Positions 12,881-25,434 of a stretch of 64,000 nucleotides of DNA are shown here, one piece after another. This DNA comes from Neopestalotiopsis rosae. Taxonomy: Eukaryota > Ascomycota > Sordariomycetes > Amphisphaeriales > Sporocadaceae. Positions within the stretch are counted from its first letter, which is position 1. Every line of letters starts with the position of its first letter. Position numbers and translations under genes: made by a program. Location: positions 5,394,001 through 5,458,000 of the forward strand of contig JALGAS010000004.1 in NCBI GenBank assembly GCA_023078685.1. The letters are read 5' to 3'. Under the pieces are notes generated by a model. It searched no databases. It was given only the letters and a program-made list of their open reading frames with translations, and was not told the DNA's origin.

Positions 12881-14050
12881 CAAACATGGATGGATGGCAA
12901 CGTTGACTCAACATTCCTTGATACGAGAAAGAGGAGCGCGAGAGCTATTGCAACCATAGCGAATTGAGATATGGTATTCAGGATTGGAAATACTTCTGTT
13001 TATAGTAGCGTTTGTATTTGTCTAGAGCGTATATAGATTTTTACATGATTAATTGGCGTCTCGAGATGAACACACAAGTTTCGACTTTGTTGCCAATTCC
13101 AAGCCAACCATAGCAGTCAAGGTATGGTTTATCCATGTGGGTGTGTTTTCAGAGTTCTGTATTGTACAAACATTGTCTCTGAAGCGAGTTCCCCCAAGAC
13201 TGAGCGAGCTCACTACAACTTGCCATGACTGGACACCATCTCATAATCTTTCCGTCTCGCTGTCAGAGATCTCACGTGCTTTGCAACTCACGACTTGAGC
13301 TCAGCTTGGTTCTCATATCAAACTGGAAACAGGCGAAAAGGCCAAATAAATAAATGAAATGGAAATCATACTTGACGGGCAATTATCAAGTCAGAACGAC
13401 TGACTGCCCATGATTGACTTTTTCCTGGGCACAGAAGTGAGCTTTCCAATGCTTCACGTGGCTCTTGCAAACTTGTTTCTTTGCAGTTCAAGGTTTTTTT
13501 GTATCTTGTTTTTGTCTTGTTCGTCCCTGTAGACGTGATTGGCTATTGTTTGATTTCTCTATTTCTTTCATTTCCCTTTCCATTACTTCATTATCTTTGG
13601 TCGACATGTGCTGTTGGGTTCTCGTTTCGGAGAGTCCCCGTCCTGTGATTCCCCAGGACCCCGCGGTGTTGCAATCATCAAAGCACCCGCTTGCTTTGCC
13701 TTTTCAAGACGTGATGCGTGTGTCTCGTATATACAGATGTCCCCCAATATGATATCTGCAGCCCGACCGTCCCCCTCTCCGTCATGTCCAAAACCATGCA
13801 CAACCAAAAACTGTGTCATTAGATGCGTGTTATTTATTATTTCCTTCCCGATTGCGTGAGCCGAACAAACTTGATCATCTGAAAGCGAGTGTCGTAAGAA
13901 GGAGACAAGGCACAGAGTTCTCTACGAACCTTCCTCATCTCTCTATCCCAGACATTTTTCCTTCTTCCGACTTTTGCTATGCCGGTCAAGAACGGGCCCC
14001 GACAAAAAAAGCCTCAGTGTGTTCTATAATATGTTCCCCTTTCTTGCTGT
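12881..14050. other. Intergenic region between convergent genes
   Basis: The region between the 3' ends of the unknown gene and the ceramide synthase gene contains T-rich tracts and short frames only. No gene is supported. Confidence 0.6.
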
Positions 14051-15567
14051 TTACCGCGCCTTGCCGTTCACCTTGACGGCTCCGTTGGCGTGTCCATTGG
14101 CGCTCTCCTTGACCAGAAGCGGCGTCGCCTCGCTCTTCTCCGTCAGGCGCTTCAGCTCCTCCTTCTTGGCCTCGACCTCGTCAATCTCGCTGTTGTCGGC
14201 CTCGGAGCGGTCGTCCTCGGCAACGTTTTGGGTGACGAAACGGTAGGCGATGCGGACGATGAAGAAGAGCCAAAAGAGGTTGAGGGCCTGGAGGGCGGCC
14301 AGCAGACTAAACGTGATGACCTGGCTGAGGCGGCACTTGTACTGCTGCGTCTCCCAGTTGAGCTCAAAGGGGCCGACGTAGGTGAACTCGGTCAGGATAG
14401 ACCAGATGATCTTGAGGTTCAAAAAGTGGCGCAAGTAGACCCATGAGCATACAAAGACGGCAAAGTATGGGCCCATGATAGAGCTGTCGAGGTAGTTGAG
14501 AGTCTTGGAGGTCTAGATTTGGTTGATAATTTAGTCAGCTCCATGTTCCTGTCACGTATCGAGTCTCGAAAAGGGGGGAAACATCTTACAGCCAAGAAGA
14601 AATCACTGATATCGTGGGTAATGTAGACAGCAAGGCCCATGTAGGTAAAGTGGAATCTGTAGCTCAGCGCAATGAGCATCAGACTGACAATGTGGTGACC
14701 GACCAGCTCCTTGAAGTCCTTGCGCCGCGCCTCCTGGCCAAGCACCAGGACGATGGCCTGCTGGGCCCAGTAGGCGGCCTGAAACAGGTAGTAGAACTTG
14801 AAGTAGGCCTCGTGCGTCATGTGGGGGAAGCCCTCGTACATGCCCCTGGTGTTGAAGTACCAGACGGGCGTGCGGCTCATGACAAACATGCCAGCCGGGC
14901 CCAAAAAGGCAAAGTAAATGGCCGTGTAAGCCTGCTCCAAGAAACGCGACTGCTTGCCGCGGGAGCGGATGCCAAAGTAGCGAGCAATGGGTCGGAGCAG
15001 CTCCTGCATGATGAACTCGCGCGTAAAGGACAGGACAATGGTATAAAAGGTCACAAAGGCAATGTCCCAAAGTCCCTTGCCGTACTGGTGGGGCGTGGTC
15101 TCGGGGTCGGCGCCAGCTTCGAGGGGCAGCTTGTATGAGAGGAAGATGAAGTGGTGGAGCGGGTTCGACTCGTCGGGGTTGACGGCGTAGAGGGCGCCAA
15201 AGACGGCCAGCAGCACCAGAGGCAGAACCCAGGTATGCTTGCCCGAGAAGCGCACCAGACGGCTCATGACGGAGCGGGCCTTTCTGCGCTTCGAGTGCTT
15301 CTTGTGGCCGGTAGCATCCTTCTCTCCGGTCAGCTGGCGCACATCGCCATTCAGGGAGGCCGAGGAGTGCGAGGACGAGGGCGGAGAAGAATCGTGAACG
15401 CTCGCCAGACCGCCGGTGCCCAGGCTGGGTGCGCCCGTGTCGCCGGCGCGGATCTCCTGGCCGAGGGCGCTCGACTTTCTACGCCGACGCGGGGCGGTCG
15501 AGTCGGCGGCCGGGAACTGGTCGGCCGAGGTGTTGAGGACGGGAAAGGGCTCAGAGTCGCCGGCCAT
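14051..15567 (-). CDS. lag1: Acyl-CoA-dependent ceramide synthase (Lag1/Lac1, TLC domain)
   Basis: Two exons on the minus strand (15567-14590 and 14512-14051) give 479 residues. The 77-nt intron is phase 0, and removing it rebuilds the Lag1 signature: HHIVSLMLIALSYRF from about residue 291, then THDISDFFLA joined to TSKTLNYLD. The paired histidines at 291-292 are the family's essential residues. The ATG at 15567 is in a CAACCATGG context; the in-frame codons further upstream contain no ATG. Residues 1-108 are Ser/Arg/Lys-rich and cytosolic. The rest has about seven to eight membrane helices, with the TLC domain at about 206-440. The tail is acidic and charged (EAKKEELKRLTEK). The family N-acylates sphingoid bases in the ER membrane. 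Filamentous ascomycetes usually keep two paralogues (LagA and BarA types); I cannot tell which this is. Confidence 0.94.
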
Positions 15568-17468
15568 GGTTGGAAATTTGCTTCTGTAGGATCGAAACAA
15601 GATTGGTCTCTCGGTTGCCGCTGGCAGTGGGAGAAAGGGAAGAAGAGGACTAATTTGGAGAAAGATGTCGCTCAATAAGCTTTATTTTAGATCCAGATCA
15701 CTCCTTTTGCCGAGCGCCCAGAAGTCGACCGAGGCGTGTGTAGGGTAGGGGCGGGATGAAGGGACTTGGAAGCGTAAAGTTTTTTAAGTTCTGCCGGGTC
15801 AGATTACGTCGTTTTTTATTTCTGACTGCCGAGGAGAGAGACTCTCGTATGTGCCCCAGAGCTGAAGGAGTGAAGCAATCCAGGAGGGAAGCTGTGGTGT
15901 TGGGGAGAAAGCTGAGTTAGCAATCAGGAAGCGTGAAGAGGATGGAAAAGAACGGTCAGTAGTAGTTGAGACTAGATGTTGGAAAGTAAATAGGGATAGC
16001 TCCAGTTCGGTACAATATTTTTTTCCCTCCAGTCCCTCCTGCTAGGTTCAACTGCAAGTTCAGTCACCAAGTGTATTCTACCCTACGTGCCTTGGTTAGA
16101 GGGTACCTTACCTCACCTAGCAGCAGCCATGGACCCTGCTTGCTTGCCCGACACAGTGGAGCGCAGCCCGCATGACAACCCCTGTGGCTCGAGTCCGACG
16201 CCCTACTTTTGGCTCTATAACAGTACTACAGCAAACTACAGCACATGTCACAAACCTACCAACAGGCCAATCGATTCTAACGCTGCCCGCGGGTCGCCGC
16301 GCAAGTCGTCGGTGGGTAAGTAAGTCCAATCCCAATTTCCTCCAACTGGTTTGGTTCAACCACCACTGATGCATCGGGTTGCTCGGATGCCGGACGGCTT
16401 TTCCTCTGGCTTTATGAAGCATTTCGGTGCATGCATGAATCGTGCAAATTTCATCATCAATTTATGTTGATTGTCACTCGATACTTTGACGCAATGGCTT
16501 GTGGGTTAGGTACACTCAGGTAGATTAGGTTATCGTTTGGGAGGTAAAAGATTGGAGGCAACGTGATTTATATGCAAGACCGATGGACCGAGAACGGGGA
16601 TTTTCACTCCAAAAAGGAAATAAAACATGAGGCATCGTAAACTTACAAATATATGCATGTCTCACGATTAAATATGCGTAACTAAATTCAACGATATGGT
16701 GTTTTCACATGGACGTTTTGACACACCGCGGCTCAAAAAGAACACGCGTTGGTCACGCTTGAGTATGCCAAGATGGTCCGGCATGGGCCCCGACGCATCG
16801 CTGATCTCATAGGTCGCGTCGCGTTGGGATGGAAATAGGGGTCCAGTACCTCTTGTGTTACTTGTCATGTCTTGGGTTCTTGGAGGTTACCATATATATA
16901 AAGAGGATAGGAGAAGCAAAGAAGATCACAGATCATCCAATGGGACACTCCGTAATACTGAGTACTCATCGAATTTGGGTATAGCCAAGTCGTGGTTCTG
17001 TATGCTCAACTTTCCCCAAATATTATTCACACTACAGGTTGCTGATTGACAGGGTTCCCTTGTACCTCTTCTTTCCTATTTTATTTACCAGTCAGAGTCA
17101 CCTGCCGAGGGATAACGGTATAATTGATCAAGATTTCATATCATTCATTTGACTTTCGGTATCGACTAATTCCTAAAAGTACTCGGGGATTCTGAATTCT
17201 CCCGTATTGTCGTCGCTCTATATACAATACTCTTGGGGGTTTCCAAGAGTTGAAATACGGTTGAGATTTGTCAACCCGTAAGTGACCGTAATGTGCAAGG
17301 CCTCTCCAAATATTCATATATACAATGTGTTTTCCGTAAACCAGCGCTTTCAAAGTGATGAAGCATGCAAATGAGAACCCGCTTTTTTACCATGGTGACC
17401 CGCGCCGCGCTTAAATCATAATGCAGAGAAAAGAGAGAGAACCGAGGAATCTACCCAGCCCGCAAGCC
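15568..17468. other. Ceramide synthase promoter and palH 3' region, AT-rich centre
   Basis: No gene is supported. The part next to 15567 is the promoter and leader of the ceramide synthase gene. From about 16430 to 17400 the DNA is noticeably AT-rich and has only short frames. Confidence 0.6.
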
Positions 17469-19736
17469 TCAAGACCTTGTGTGGTCGTCATTAAAGACGT
17501 CATCTATGGGTCGTCTTGGTGCGGAAGGAGACATCGGCGAAACGGGAGTCCCGCTTGACGAGTGTTCCCCTGTCCGCATTCGAGGCGATGCTGGCGAGAC
17601 CGGTGAGTCGACACTATCTTGTCTCCATGTTCTGAGTTGAATTCCGTCTGTTCTCGAAACCGGGCTTAGCAGTGGTCTCGGTACCGTCGAAGCATTACTA
17701 TTGCTCCGAATATTCAGAGGTGGACGTGGCGTCCCAGGGCTTTGTGCATTATTGGCAGCCTCTCGTTCTTCCTCTTCCAGAACTTGGGCGAGCGCAGCAC
17801 CGCGTCGAGGTGGAGGAGGAATGACAGTCACCTCAAGACTTTCCGTGTCTGGAGTCGGTTTGAGCTTTTCCCGTATCCTTTCGGCCTGCGCAGCAGCAAA
17901 GTCTTCCATTCGATCCCTGATGTCCCACCAACCTCGGCTCTCATATTCACGCTGGGCAGGCTGAGGCTTCTGCGTATGCGGTATTACCTCAGCAGGCGGT
18001 GCATTTGCACCGGAACGCAACCCAAAACGTGACCGCCACCCGTTGGTCTTTGTTGTGTCTTCAACGAGTGGAGGATTGGAAGTAGTCACATTGACTGCAG
18101 GCGGGCTGGCTGGCACATTTTGAGGGTTTGAGGAAACTCGGCTGTTGGTCCTTGAGAGGGGCCGCTCCGGTCTTTCATCTGTCGTGCGCGAAGCCGTTTC
18201 TGTTCCAACCTGGTAACGCACGGCATACACTGTGCTGTCGGCACTGGCTGTGTCTGTCCTGCTTGGCGGTGTCACTGCTGCTGGTGGGCGTGAGATCCAT
18301 AGCGGTGGCTGAAGTAAGCGAGCTGCTGACCTGCCCGTAGTCTGAGCCGTGTTATCAGCATTCGCCTCCCTATCACCAACATTGCTACCAGATCGAGACT
18401 TATAGCGGCTTGCGATGGAAGACATTGCAGGCCACATGTTGCTCCGTCCCGACGAGGCTGTTCTTGCACTTCTTCCTTGCCCGCTTTCACCACTGTCGTC
18501 GTCATCGGCCTTCTTTGTCCTTCGTCGTCGAGGCCATACGAAATCGGTGCCCAGTCCATCCATCATCTCGTCCCCTTCAAAAACTTCCCGTCCCAAAATA
18601 CCATCCTTCTTCTCTTCTCTTTCCAACGCTTCAATGCGCTCAACCCACTCCCACACAATAACACTGGCTGCCGCCGCTCCAACCCATCGAACATAATCGC
18701 CCCATCCAGTAAAGTCCGGCTTGGAAATGTCGAGAATGAAAAATACGACGGGAACAAGGATAGATATAACTGAGAGCACAGCAACTAAGCTAATGTTTCT
18801 CATCAAGGGGTGATAATAGGCATAGCGCTTCTTCATGAAGCTGTAGTAAATAACCCAGGCTGCGTAGAGAAGCCCGAGTGAAAGTTGAAATAGATAACTC
18901 AATGCCGGTATGGCATCAGTAAAATTGCTGGGCCGCACGTTTCCAGGTCCGTCATAAAGAAAACTGTTGAGAGCGCCAAATATGACATCCAACGTGATGA
19001 GAGAAAAGGCAGCCCATTTGATAATTACCTTTTCGCGCTGGCGCGGGAAGAGGCGGATCAGGGTCTGAGCTTGCGCGAGCCAGAGGAAAGTATCGGAGAT
19101 AAGGCGGATGACCTTGAGCTGAGTTCCGTCCAAGACCTCGTCCTGAAGCACTTGAGCGTTCTGAATCCCCGTGGCATATTGTTCCTCGGCGACCCGAAAC
19201 GTATCAGCACTAGCGATCGTCAAGGAGATGGCGACAGTCAGAGCCGCAACCTTTTGAAGCCACGGACGTCCTCCGATGCTGACGCCATTTGACGGACCAT
19301 TCGTAAATCCTCTCCTGCCCAACACAACGACCCCTCCGTCCAGGAATGATCGCGGCGCGATGAACAGCACGATGACTAACATGTAAGCAATAATTGTTGT
19401 TGCGGCGAGTGCGTAACATTGCGGAAATGTCGAGGCGTAGAAAGGATCACGGAAATCTGAGAATTTGGGGTCGGCGGAAGACCCGGTTGTCGAGGTCGTC
19501 TCATCAATACTAATGGCATTATTCCCAATGATGGCCGGCCTGACGGTGATTGGTAAAGTTGAAGTTGTTGTGCATGAAGGTTGAACGACTGCAGCGGCAG
19601 CCAATGTGATTGTTTCTCCATTGCTCAGCGTCAACACTGCATCAGCAGGAAGCTCGATAGACGAACAGCTACTCGTCAAGTCCGACCTGGCTAGATGCAC
19701 CGCGGCCGCGCTCGGCGGAAGCCGCACATCGTCCAT
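17469..19736 (-). CDS. palH: PalH/Rim21 seven-TM ambient pH sensor
   Basis: One uninterrupted frame of 755 residues starts at ATG 19736. An extracellular N-terminal region of about 105 residues carries a few cysteines. Seven membrane helices follow: about 107-127 (QCYALAATTIIAYMLVIV), then segments beginning WLQKVAALTV, LKVIRLISDTFLW, IIKWAAFSLITLD, ALSYLFQLSLGLL, ISLVAVLSVISIL and YVRWVGAAAASVI. A long, Ser/Pro/Arg-rich cytosolic tail of about 390 residues ends the protein. This architecture is that of PalH (Aspergillus) and Rim21 (yeast). In that family the protein sits in the plasma membrane, senses neutral-alkaline pH, binds the arrestin PalF through its tail, and triggers ESCRT-dependent cleavage of the transcription factor PacC. 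No introns are needed. Three GCCAGG (PacC-type) hexamers lie upstream, at 20276, 20381 and 20530. Confidence 0.92.
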   Translation of the reverse strand: MDDVRLPPSAAAVHLARSDLTSSCSSIELPADAVLTLSNGETITLAAAAVVQPSCTTTSTLPITVRPAIIGNNAISIDETTSTTGSSADPKFSDFRDPFYASTFPQCYALAATTIIAYMLVIVLFIAPRSFLDGGVVVLGRRGFTNGPSNGVSIGGRPWLQKVAALTVAISLTIASADTFRVAEEQYATGIQNAQVLQDEVLDGTQLKVIRLISDTFLWLAQAQTLIRLFPRQREKVIIKWAAFSLITLDVIFGALNSFLYDGPGNVRPSNFTDAIPALSYLFQLSLGLLYAAWVIYYSFMKKRYAYYHPLMRNISLVAVLSVISILVPVVFFILDISKPDFTGWGDYVRWVGAAAASVIVWEWVERIEALEREEKKDGILGREVFEGDEMMDGLGTDFVWPRRRRTKKADDDDSGESGQGRSARTASSGRSNMWPAMSSIASRYKSRSGSNVGDREANADNTAQTTGRSAARLLQPPLWISRPPAAVTPPSRTDTASADSTVYAVRYQVGTETASRTTDERPERPLSRTNSRVSSNPQNVPASPPAVNVTTSNPPLVEDTTKTNGWRSRFGLRSGANAPPAEVIPHTQKPQPAQREYESRGWWDIRDRMEDFAAAQAERIREKLKPTPDTESLEVTVIPPPPRRGAALAQVLEEEEREAANNAQSPGTPRPPLNIRSNSNASTVPRPLLSPVSRTDGIQLRTWRQDSVDSPVSPASPRMRTGEHSSSGTPVSPMSPSAPRRPIDDVFNDDHTRS

Positions 19737-22700
19737 TTTGGAAAGACCTGAGCGAGCGGCCAGCCGCTGGGCAACGACGTGGAAGGCGGTAAGCTACGCT
19801 ATCTGGGGGCGTACGCCATGGAATGCTCCTCGGCCCTTTTGCAGGGCGTTCGATGTCGATTATATCGGTCTGAAAAGTTGAAAATGTTCGATTTCAGGTG
19901 GTGGCGAGAAATGAGCGTTGTTCGTGCTCAGGGTGCAGTAATCTCACGCGCGTTTTTTTCGGATGATCGCAAAGCGGCGCACGACACCGCAAGTCAATCC
20001 AGTAATGCAGACGAGTCCTTGCGATAGTTGTAAATCGTATCCAGAGTACCGAGCCTTCCTCCCGTCGCTATAGTTGTGGTGCTGGTCGTTGGCGAATTGA
20101 ATGTTGAAAAGTAGAGTTGTACGGCGGGGATTGGAATCTCGAAGTATGGAGAGTTGCAAGTCTGGGCGCCGAGAGATTCTTGGGAGCGGACGGGAGAGAC
20201 AAGATATGGGGGGAAGCGCACGCTGATTTTGGGGGGAAGAAGGCGCCTTTGGTGCAGTGGGCTGGGCCAAACCGGGCCAGGTGTCGCAACGGGCGAAAAC
20301 TGTGCTAGAGGAGGAGAACGCTAGGTACATGTTAGGTGAGGGAGGCCCTGGTTAGGTACCTCGCCAGCGGGGAGTTGCCGGCCAGGGAGGCAGGTACTAC
20401 AGGTACAGATTGGATACAGGCAATGTAGGCCTGAAATGTCAAGGTTGGTTGCGTCCAGTCCACTGCGATGCACTCCGACTGCCCGGCCGGTGCGACTCTC
20501 ACTGGTCTGGCGCAGGCATCGAGGGTATTGCCAGGGTATGTCGTGGTATGTGCACTGTTCCTTTAGGAGGTAGGGGAGCCAAGGAAGCCCCTGTTCAACT
20601 GGCAAAGTGGCAGTGAGCGTGCGGCACTAGCCTGTAATGGGAAGAGGCATCTGACCTTAAGGTTTAGTGGTGTGGAAAACAACATGGGCTAGGCCGTTAG
20701 GGATCACATTCGGCATGGAAGGAAATGGCAACGCTTTTAGGCCACTCAAAACCCATTAATGGACTCCGAGATTGGCTCTGCTCGATTGTGTCTTTGCTTG
20801 ACCCTCGTCGGCACCAATACATGTACGTATGTACCTGCCTGCCTGCCTGTCTCTTGCTTGGGGACCCCTTTGATTGGGCATCGACTTTCATTTCAACAGA
20901 TAAATTATCATTGCAGTGTACGGATTTCACAATTATTGAATGCAGTGAGCTTGAGCATTTGTGTGTCTGTCTCTTGTTGTTGACACTCTACGCGCGTCGA
21001 ACCGCCGTGCTGTTTCCTTTGGTCGCCATCTTCAGTCTGGACGTCTCGAATGTGTTTTGAATTGCCGGGCTGCGGAGTCGGTCATCGAAGGTCAATCAAG
21101 CCGGTCCAGCTTCGTACAAAGCTGGGTGGGGAACTGATCGCTTGTACCACATCAGCCGAATCGATTGCTACAATTACAATCAGTCATTACCCACGGGCAT
21201 ACTCTGTACATTCAGGTAGACGAAATGGATATGGTCCTGGTGCATCTCTGTCTGCCTCAACGTGCATGCATGGTGGCAACACGGTGTAGGATATGCATTG
21301 TTACTGGAACTTCGCTATGCTTTGTTACTGATGGTGCTTTTGCCTGGTATCAATGGTCCCCATGCCGCATAGTGACAAGTTTTATCAATGTGTTTTGCAC
21401 AAAGCAGTATTCCATTGATATTCTGTGATTAGCCAGTTCACGACTTGCTGGACGAGTCGCATTATGTTGTGTCATTTCCGTAATGTAATATAGCAGGTGT
21501 CCCCCGGATCCACTCCTGGGTCGCAATACCCTCGTGGCCTCAAACATTGAACAGAATAGAACATATACACACACATGCCTTGGTCAACTATAGTAGAGCA
21601 GAGCAGAAAGCAAAGTGCCACACTATCAACAACATCTATCTATGGACTTCGGATCGATCGGCACATCTACACTGCCATCTGTCTAAGTCACAAGTCCTGT
21701 TCTTTGCAATTAAGCTTAATGCAGTCATCGCGGGAGGCGTTTGTGGCAGTCCACTTATACTGGCAGAAGCGCGACCTGCCCAGCAGGGTAAAGACAGCTG
21801 ATTAGTCGAACGGTGGTGATGGCTGCCCTGTAGGGGCGTAGCGGAAGCGAGGGGGAAATGCAACTGCAACCCGGGAAAAGACGGATCAAAAAGACATGTG
21901 CGAACGAGCCTGTATTGTAGAGAGCAAAGCAAGACAATTACATATGTAGTAGACCTATCGCGTGACCGTTGTATACCATATGGAGTAACCGGAGTGGTAT
22001 AGAGTATAATGGATAACGGGTAGAATAGGATCGTGGTTGCTTCAAGTGGATAGATGATACATAAGAGGAGACCGATGCATCTTGTATTCTCATGAGCAAA
22101 AGCAAACAAGCAAGCAAGCCTGCGTCCCTGCAGTCTGCCCGCCGTCCTGCAGCCCTCAAGTATCACTGCTGCAACTGCTGCTCTTGCGCTCCCATTTGGC
22201 CCTCGAGACGGGATCGATTGCAGCATGCAGGGTAGACACGCACGTTCGCCCAAGTTAGGATATCAGCACCGGCCCAATCCCGTTGGGGTAATGTGTGTAA
22301 CCACTTCCTACTGTGTATGTGCCTGTTCTATGTGTTGGCGGATTCGCGGATTCGCGGGAGCAATAGCACATGCGGGAAGCTGGGAAGGATCATGGTGTGT
22401 AGGTCGATGTATGTCTTTGGAGAGAGTCCCTCCCCGAACGACGAACGAAGACCGAGCAGAGGATGAGGAGACGTCGCCAGCCAGGGTAGTACAGCTGAAA
22501 ATGGAGGGCAACGGGGAGGGCAGCGAAATGCGACGCTACAGCACTCCATAAGCTACCTACTACAGTACTTACTGCAGTAGACAGAATGCTCAAAAAGAGA
22601 CAGGCTTGTGTTTTTGCTTTCGTGAGGCGTGTTTCTTGCCCGTGTCTAGACCAACCTGTGCGCAATAGACTTTGAATCGAGCAACTATCAGATTAGCAAC

Positions 22701-23192
22701 AGTGAAACAAGAAGCGTTGGGACGAATTCGCAACGTCATTATCTAGTGCCGCTACTGGTTGTCGCGAAGTGAAACATTCTCAGCTCGAGATCTGAGAGCC
22801 AAAGCCACAGAAAACTATGCGCCTGGCAATCGACACTGACAATGATAACCGCAGGGAAGGGAAGGGTATTTGCCGACACGACACACCGTCGCTAGCTTAG
22901 GCGCCACGGTACCTCCGGTAGCTGGCTATTGTGTGTGTACTTCGTACGTCTATCTGTATTGTGCTTGTGAGCTGGCCGACTGGCGCTTCTGGATCTCGGA
23001 ATCAATCCTTCATCGGAGCCGGGGAGGTACGAGGACGCCGGCTGGTGGATTGCAATGGACACAATGTACCTTGCGACCCTTGTCGACTAAAGCTCGCTTC
23101 TCCCATGGGGATCCTGAATGCAGAAAAGTCAAAAGGAAGCGCTGGTAATTAAGCAAGAAGATCATCACATTTGTTGTGGGTATGGAGAATGT

Positions 23193-23214
23193 GGGAGGGG
23201 GAGGGGGAGGGGGG
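23193..23214 (+). repeat. G-rich tract with G-quadruplex potential
   Basis: Four runs of three to six guanines are separated by single adenines (pattern G3-A-G5-A-G5-A-G6). This meets the usual definition of an intramolecular G-quadruplex motif with one-base loops. It lies in noncoding DNA. Confidence 0.8.
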
Positions 23215-25020
23215 AGAGAGCCTGTTCTATCGAGCCCCAGCAACCTTCTGCTCTGTCTCTCTCCAGTTTCTATCTGCACGCGGTCCAGTGTCCAGGCCTC
23301 TTCAGCGGCTCTCCATGGAGGGAAGAACATTATCTTTAATGGGGCAACGTAGGAATTGTGCGGAGTGATCATGGCCGTCCGACACCAGCCCAGGCCAGGC
23401 ACACAGGCGCGGGCGGACGACAGTTGTAGAAAAGGTCCATGCAGCGATAGGTGGAGAATAAGAAGGAGCACTGTGTGAAATAGTGCATGCCTACGCGACG
23501 ATTGATGGGGGGTGAATGAGTGGGTGGATGGTCGCACAATGAATGTCAAGTTGCTCCATAAACAAAGTCACCTCTGATGGCTGGCCGAGAGATATGATTA
23601 TCAAAAAGATCAAGATTTCTGTCAAAAATGTCTTGTTTCTGCTCCATGCCCAGCAATCTGTAGTGTTCAACGACTAAACCCCGCACTCACGTTTCTTTGC
23701 CCGCCTTTTTTTGACAAGCAGGAAGAAGCATGGCAACCGTTGGGCCCGGGAAAAGTCACTCGATGCCAAGAGTATGCTTATCTTGCACTGCCGCCCATCT
23801 TGGCCTCTGCCCGCTCCCTTGGCAAAGCTTGTTGCTCGTGAATTGGGCACTTGGCGGTCTAACAGCTCATTTCTTTCTCGATCCCTCGATTTCCAAGCCT
23901 GACTTTAGCCACGAACTAATTTCAGGCACGATTTAAAGAAGCAGTCTTTTCGAAACCAGCCGGGCCATAGGAGATTTATTAACAGGTCGTATAAGCGTTT
24001 TTGTTATGTTGTTGTAAGTATTGACAATGCTGGTGTGATTAATGCTGTGTAATGGATGCATAACCAATCATATCCGTTGTACAGAACCCGCATATATGTG
24101 TACACTATCTGCGCGAAAAGATGGAGCCAAAAGTCCCCGAAATTGGACCTCGATCAGCAGACATGTCTCTTTGCGTCGGATAACTTCTACATGAGCCATA
24201 AAAGATACCAACTGTCTCGCAGAGATGCACCCAGTATGAAATTGACCGTGTTCTGAGAGCAAAAACTATGTACCTGACTCCTATTGCTCTACAATAAACG
24301 ACTACAAATGCAAACTAAATTTCCTGACCATTAGGCAGCTTCCCTGCATGCTTACACAGAGCCAAGATGTAAGGCATGGCACATGATCTGATGATTGATG
24401 GCTCGATATCCGGTGCCAATATGCCGTTACCCGATGTCAGCCAGAATATTCGAACCGTCGTCGTGCTGCATGGACTAAGACCAGTAATGGAAATACTAGT
24501 TGCACAGTTTTAGCTTCGACTACTCTTGCTGGAAACATGATATTGGGAATCCCTGTACACGACCGTAAATTTTGAGTATCGATTGATCAGAGCGTCATAT
24601 TCCATGTCAAACGCCATCATGGACTTTCCGTGGTGTAAGTCATCATGTTGAATCATCCGAAAAAGAGAGAGAGATGGTGAGAAACTACTTTCACTATTTG
24701 ATAGTGAGTGGAGGAATCGTTATGATCTCACTGGTGTCAGTTTTCTCGCTGTCTTTCCTGTCACAGCACGTCCCAGGTTTGATGAAAGAAATTATGAAGA
24801 GACGAAGCTCCGAAAATTGTATCACCAAGATTAACTTTAATCCTTCATACAGAAGTACATGCATTCTGCAGCTATTGAATTTGTCGTTTCAGAAAAGATA
24901 TGGGACAACAACCACAAAAGGAGATGTCCAATGTAGCCTGGCAAGCCGTTTCCTTCAGGCCCCTACTCATTTGGGCGTCACAAAAAGGTAGCAGTAGATA
25001 AAAGTGATAGCAAAATAGAG

Positions 25021-25434
25021 TCAAAAATCTCCATATGAGTCTCCGATGCGACAAATAGTCCATACGTCTGTGATACCGCGCTGATCTGCTGTCAAACTAA
25101 AAAGAAAAACTGCTGGGAAACCGCATGTATGACCTTCAGTGAGAAATTCTGACATATGAGGCCAAGAGAATAAAGCCGCCTTGAAGAACTCTCTCCAGGC
25201 TATAGGAGGATACAACCAGGTCTTACACGACTTGGCCGCATCCCAGAGCTCGATAGTTTGTCTTAACAGCTGACCACTGTTCATTATAACCACTTTATTT
25301 TCTTCGACATGATATCGAGCCAAAGTAAAGATTACGTATTTTGAGTTTGTTAATAATGCATGCATACCCGCCTCGAGTATATGACCATGGCAAGTTAAAA
25401 AAACGTGCTTGATCAAGTCGTTCAAAATTCATTC
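25021..25434 (-). pseudogene. Isolated ORF in AT-rich DNA, possible gene relic
   Basis: A stop-free stretch of about 135 codons has fairly protein-like content (for example ELWDAAKSCKTWLYPP and AALFSWPHMSEFL). It has no ATG near its 5' end, no obvious splice partners and no recognised family. It sits in the most AT-rich block of the window, which would suit an old, mutated copy of a gene or element. Chance is an equally good explanation. Confidence 0.2.

Noticed and set aside
15675..15675. Longer N-terminus for the ceramide synthase starting at 15675
   Set aside because: The codon there is TTG, not ATG. The first ATG in frame, at 15567, has an ideal context and begins a normal-looking protein.
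14614..15678. Two plus-strand frames (174 and 175 codons) opposite the ceramide synthase
   Set aside because: Antisense shadows of the first ceramide synthase exon, which is clearly coding on the minus strand.
21636..22253. 205-codon minus-strand frame
   Set aside because: No protein-like segments, no intron logic and no codon preference like the neighbouring genes.
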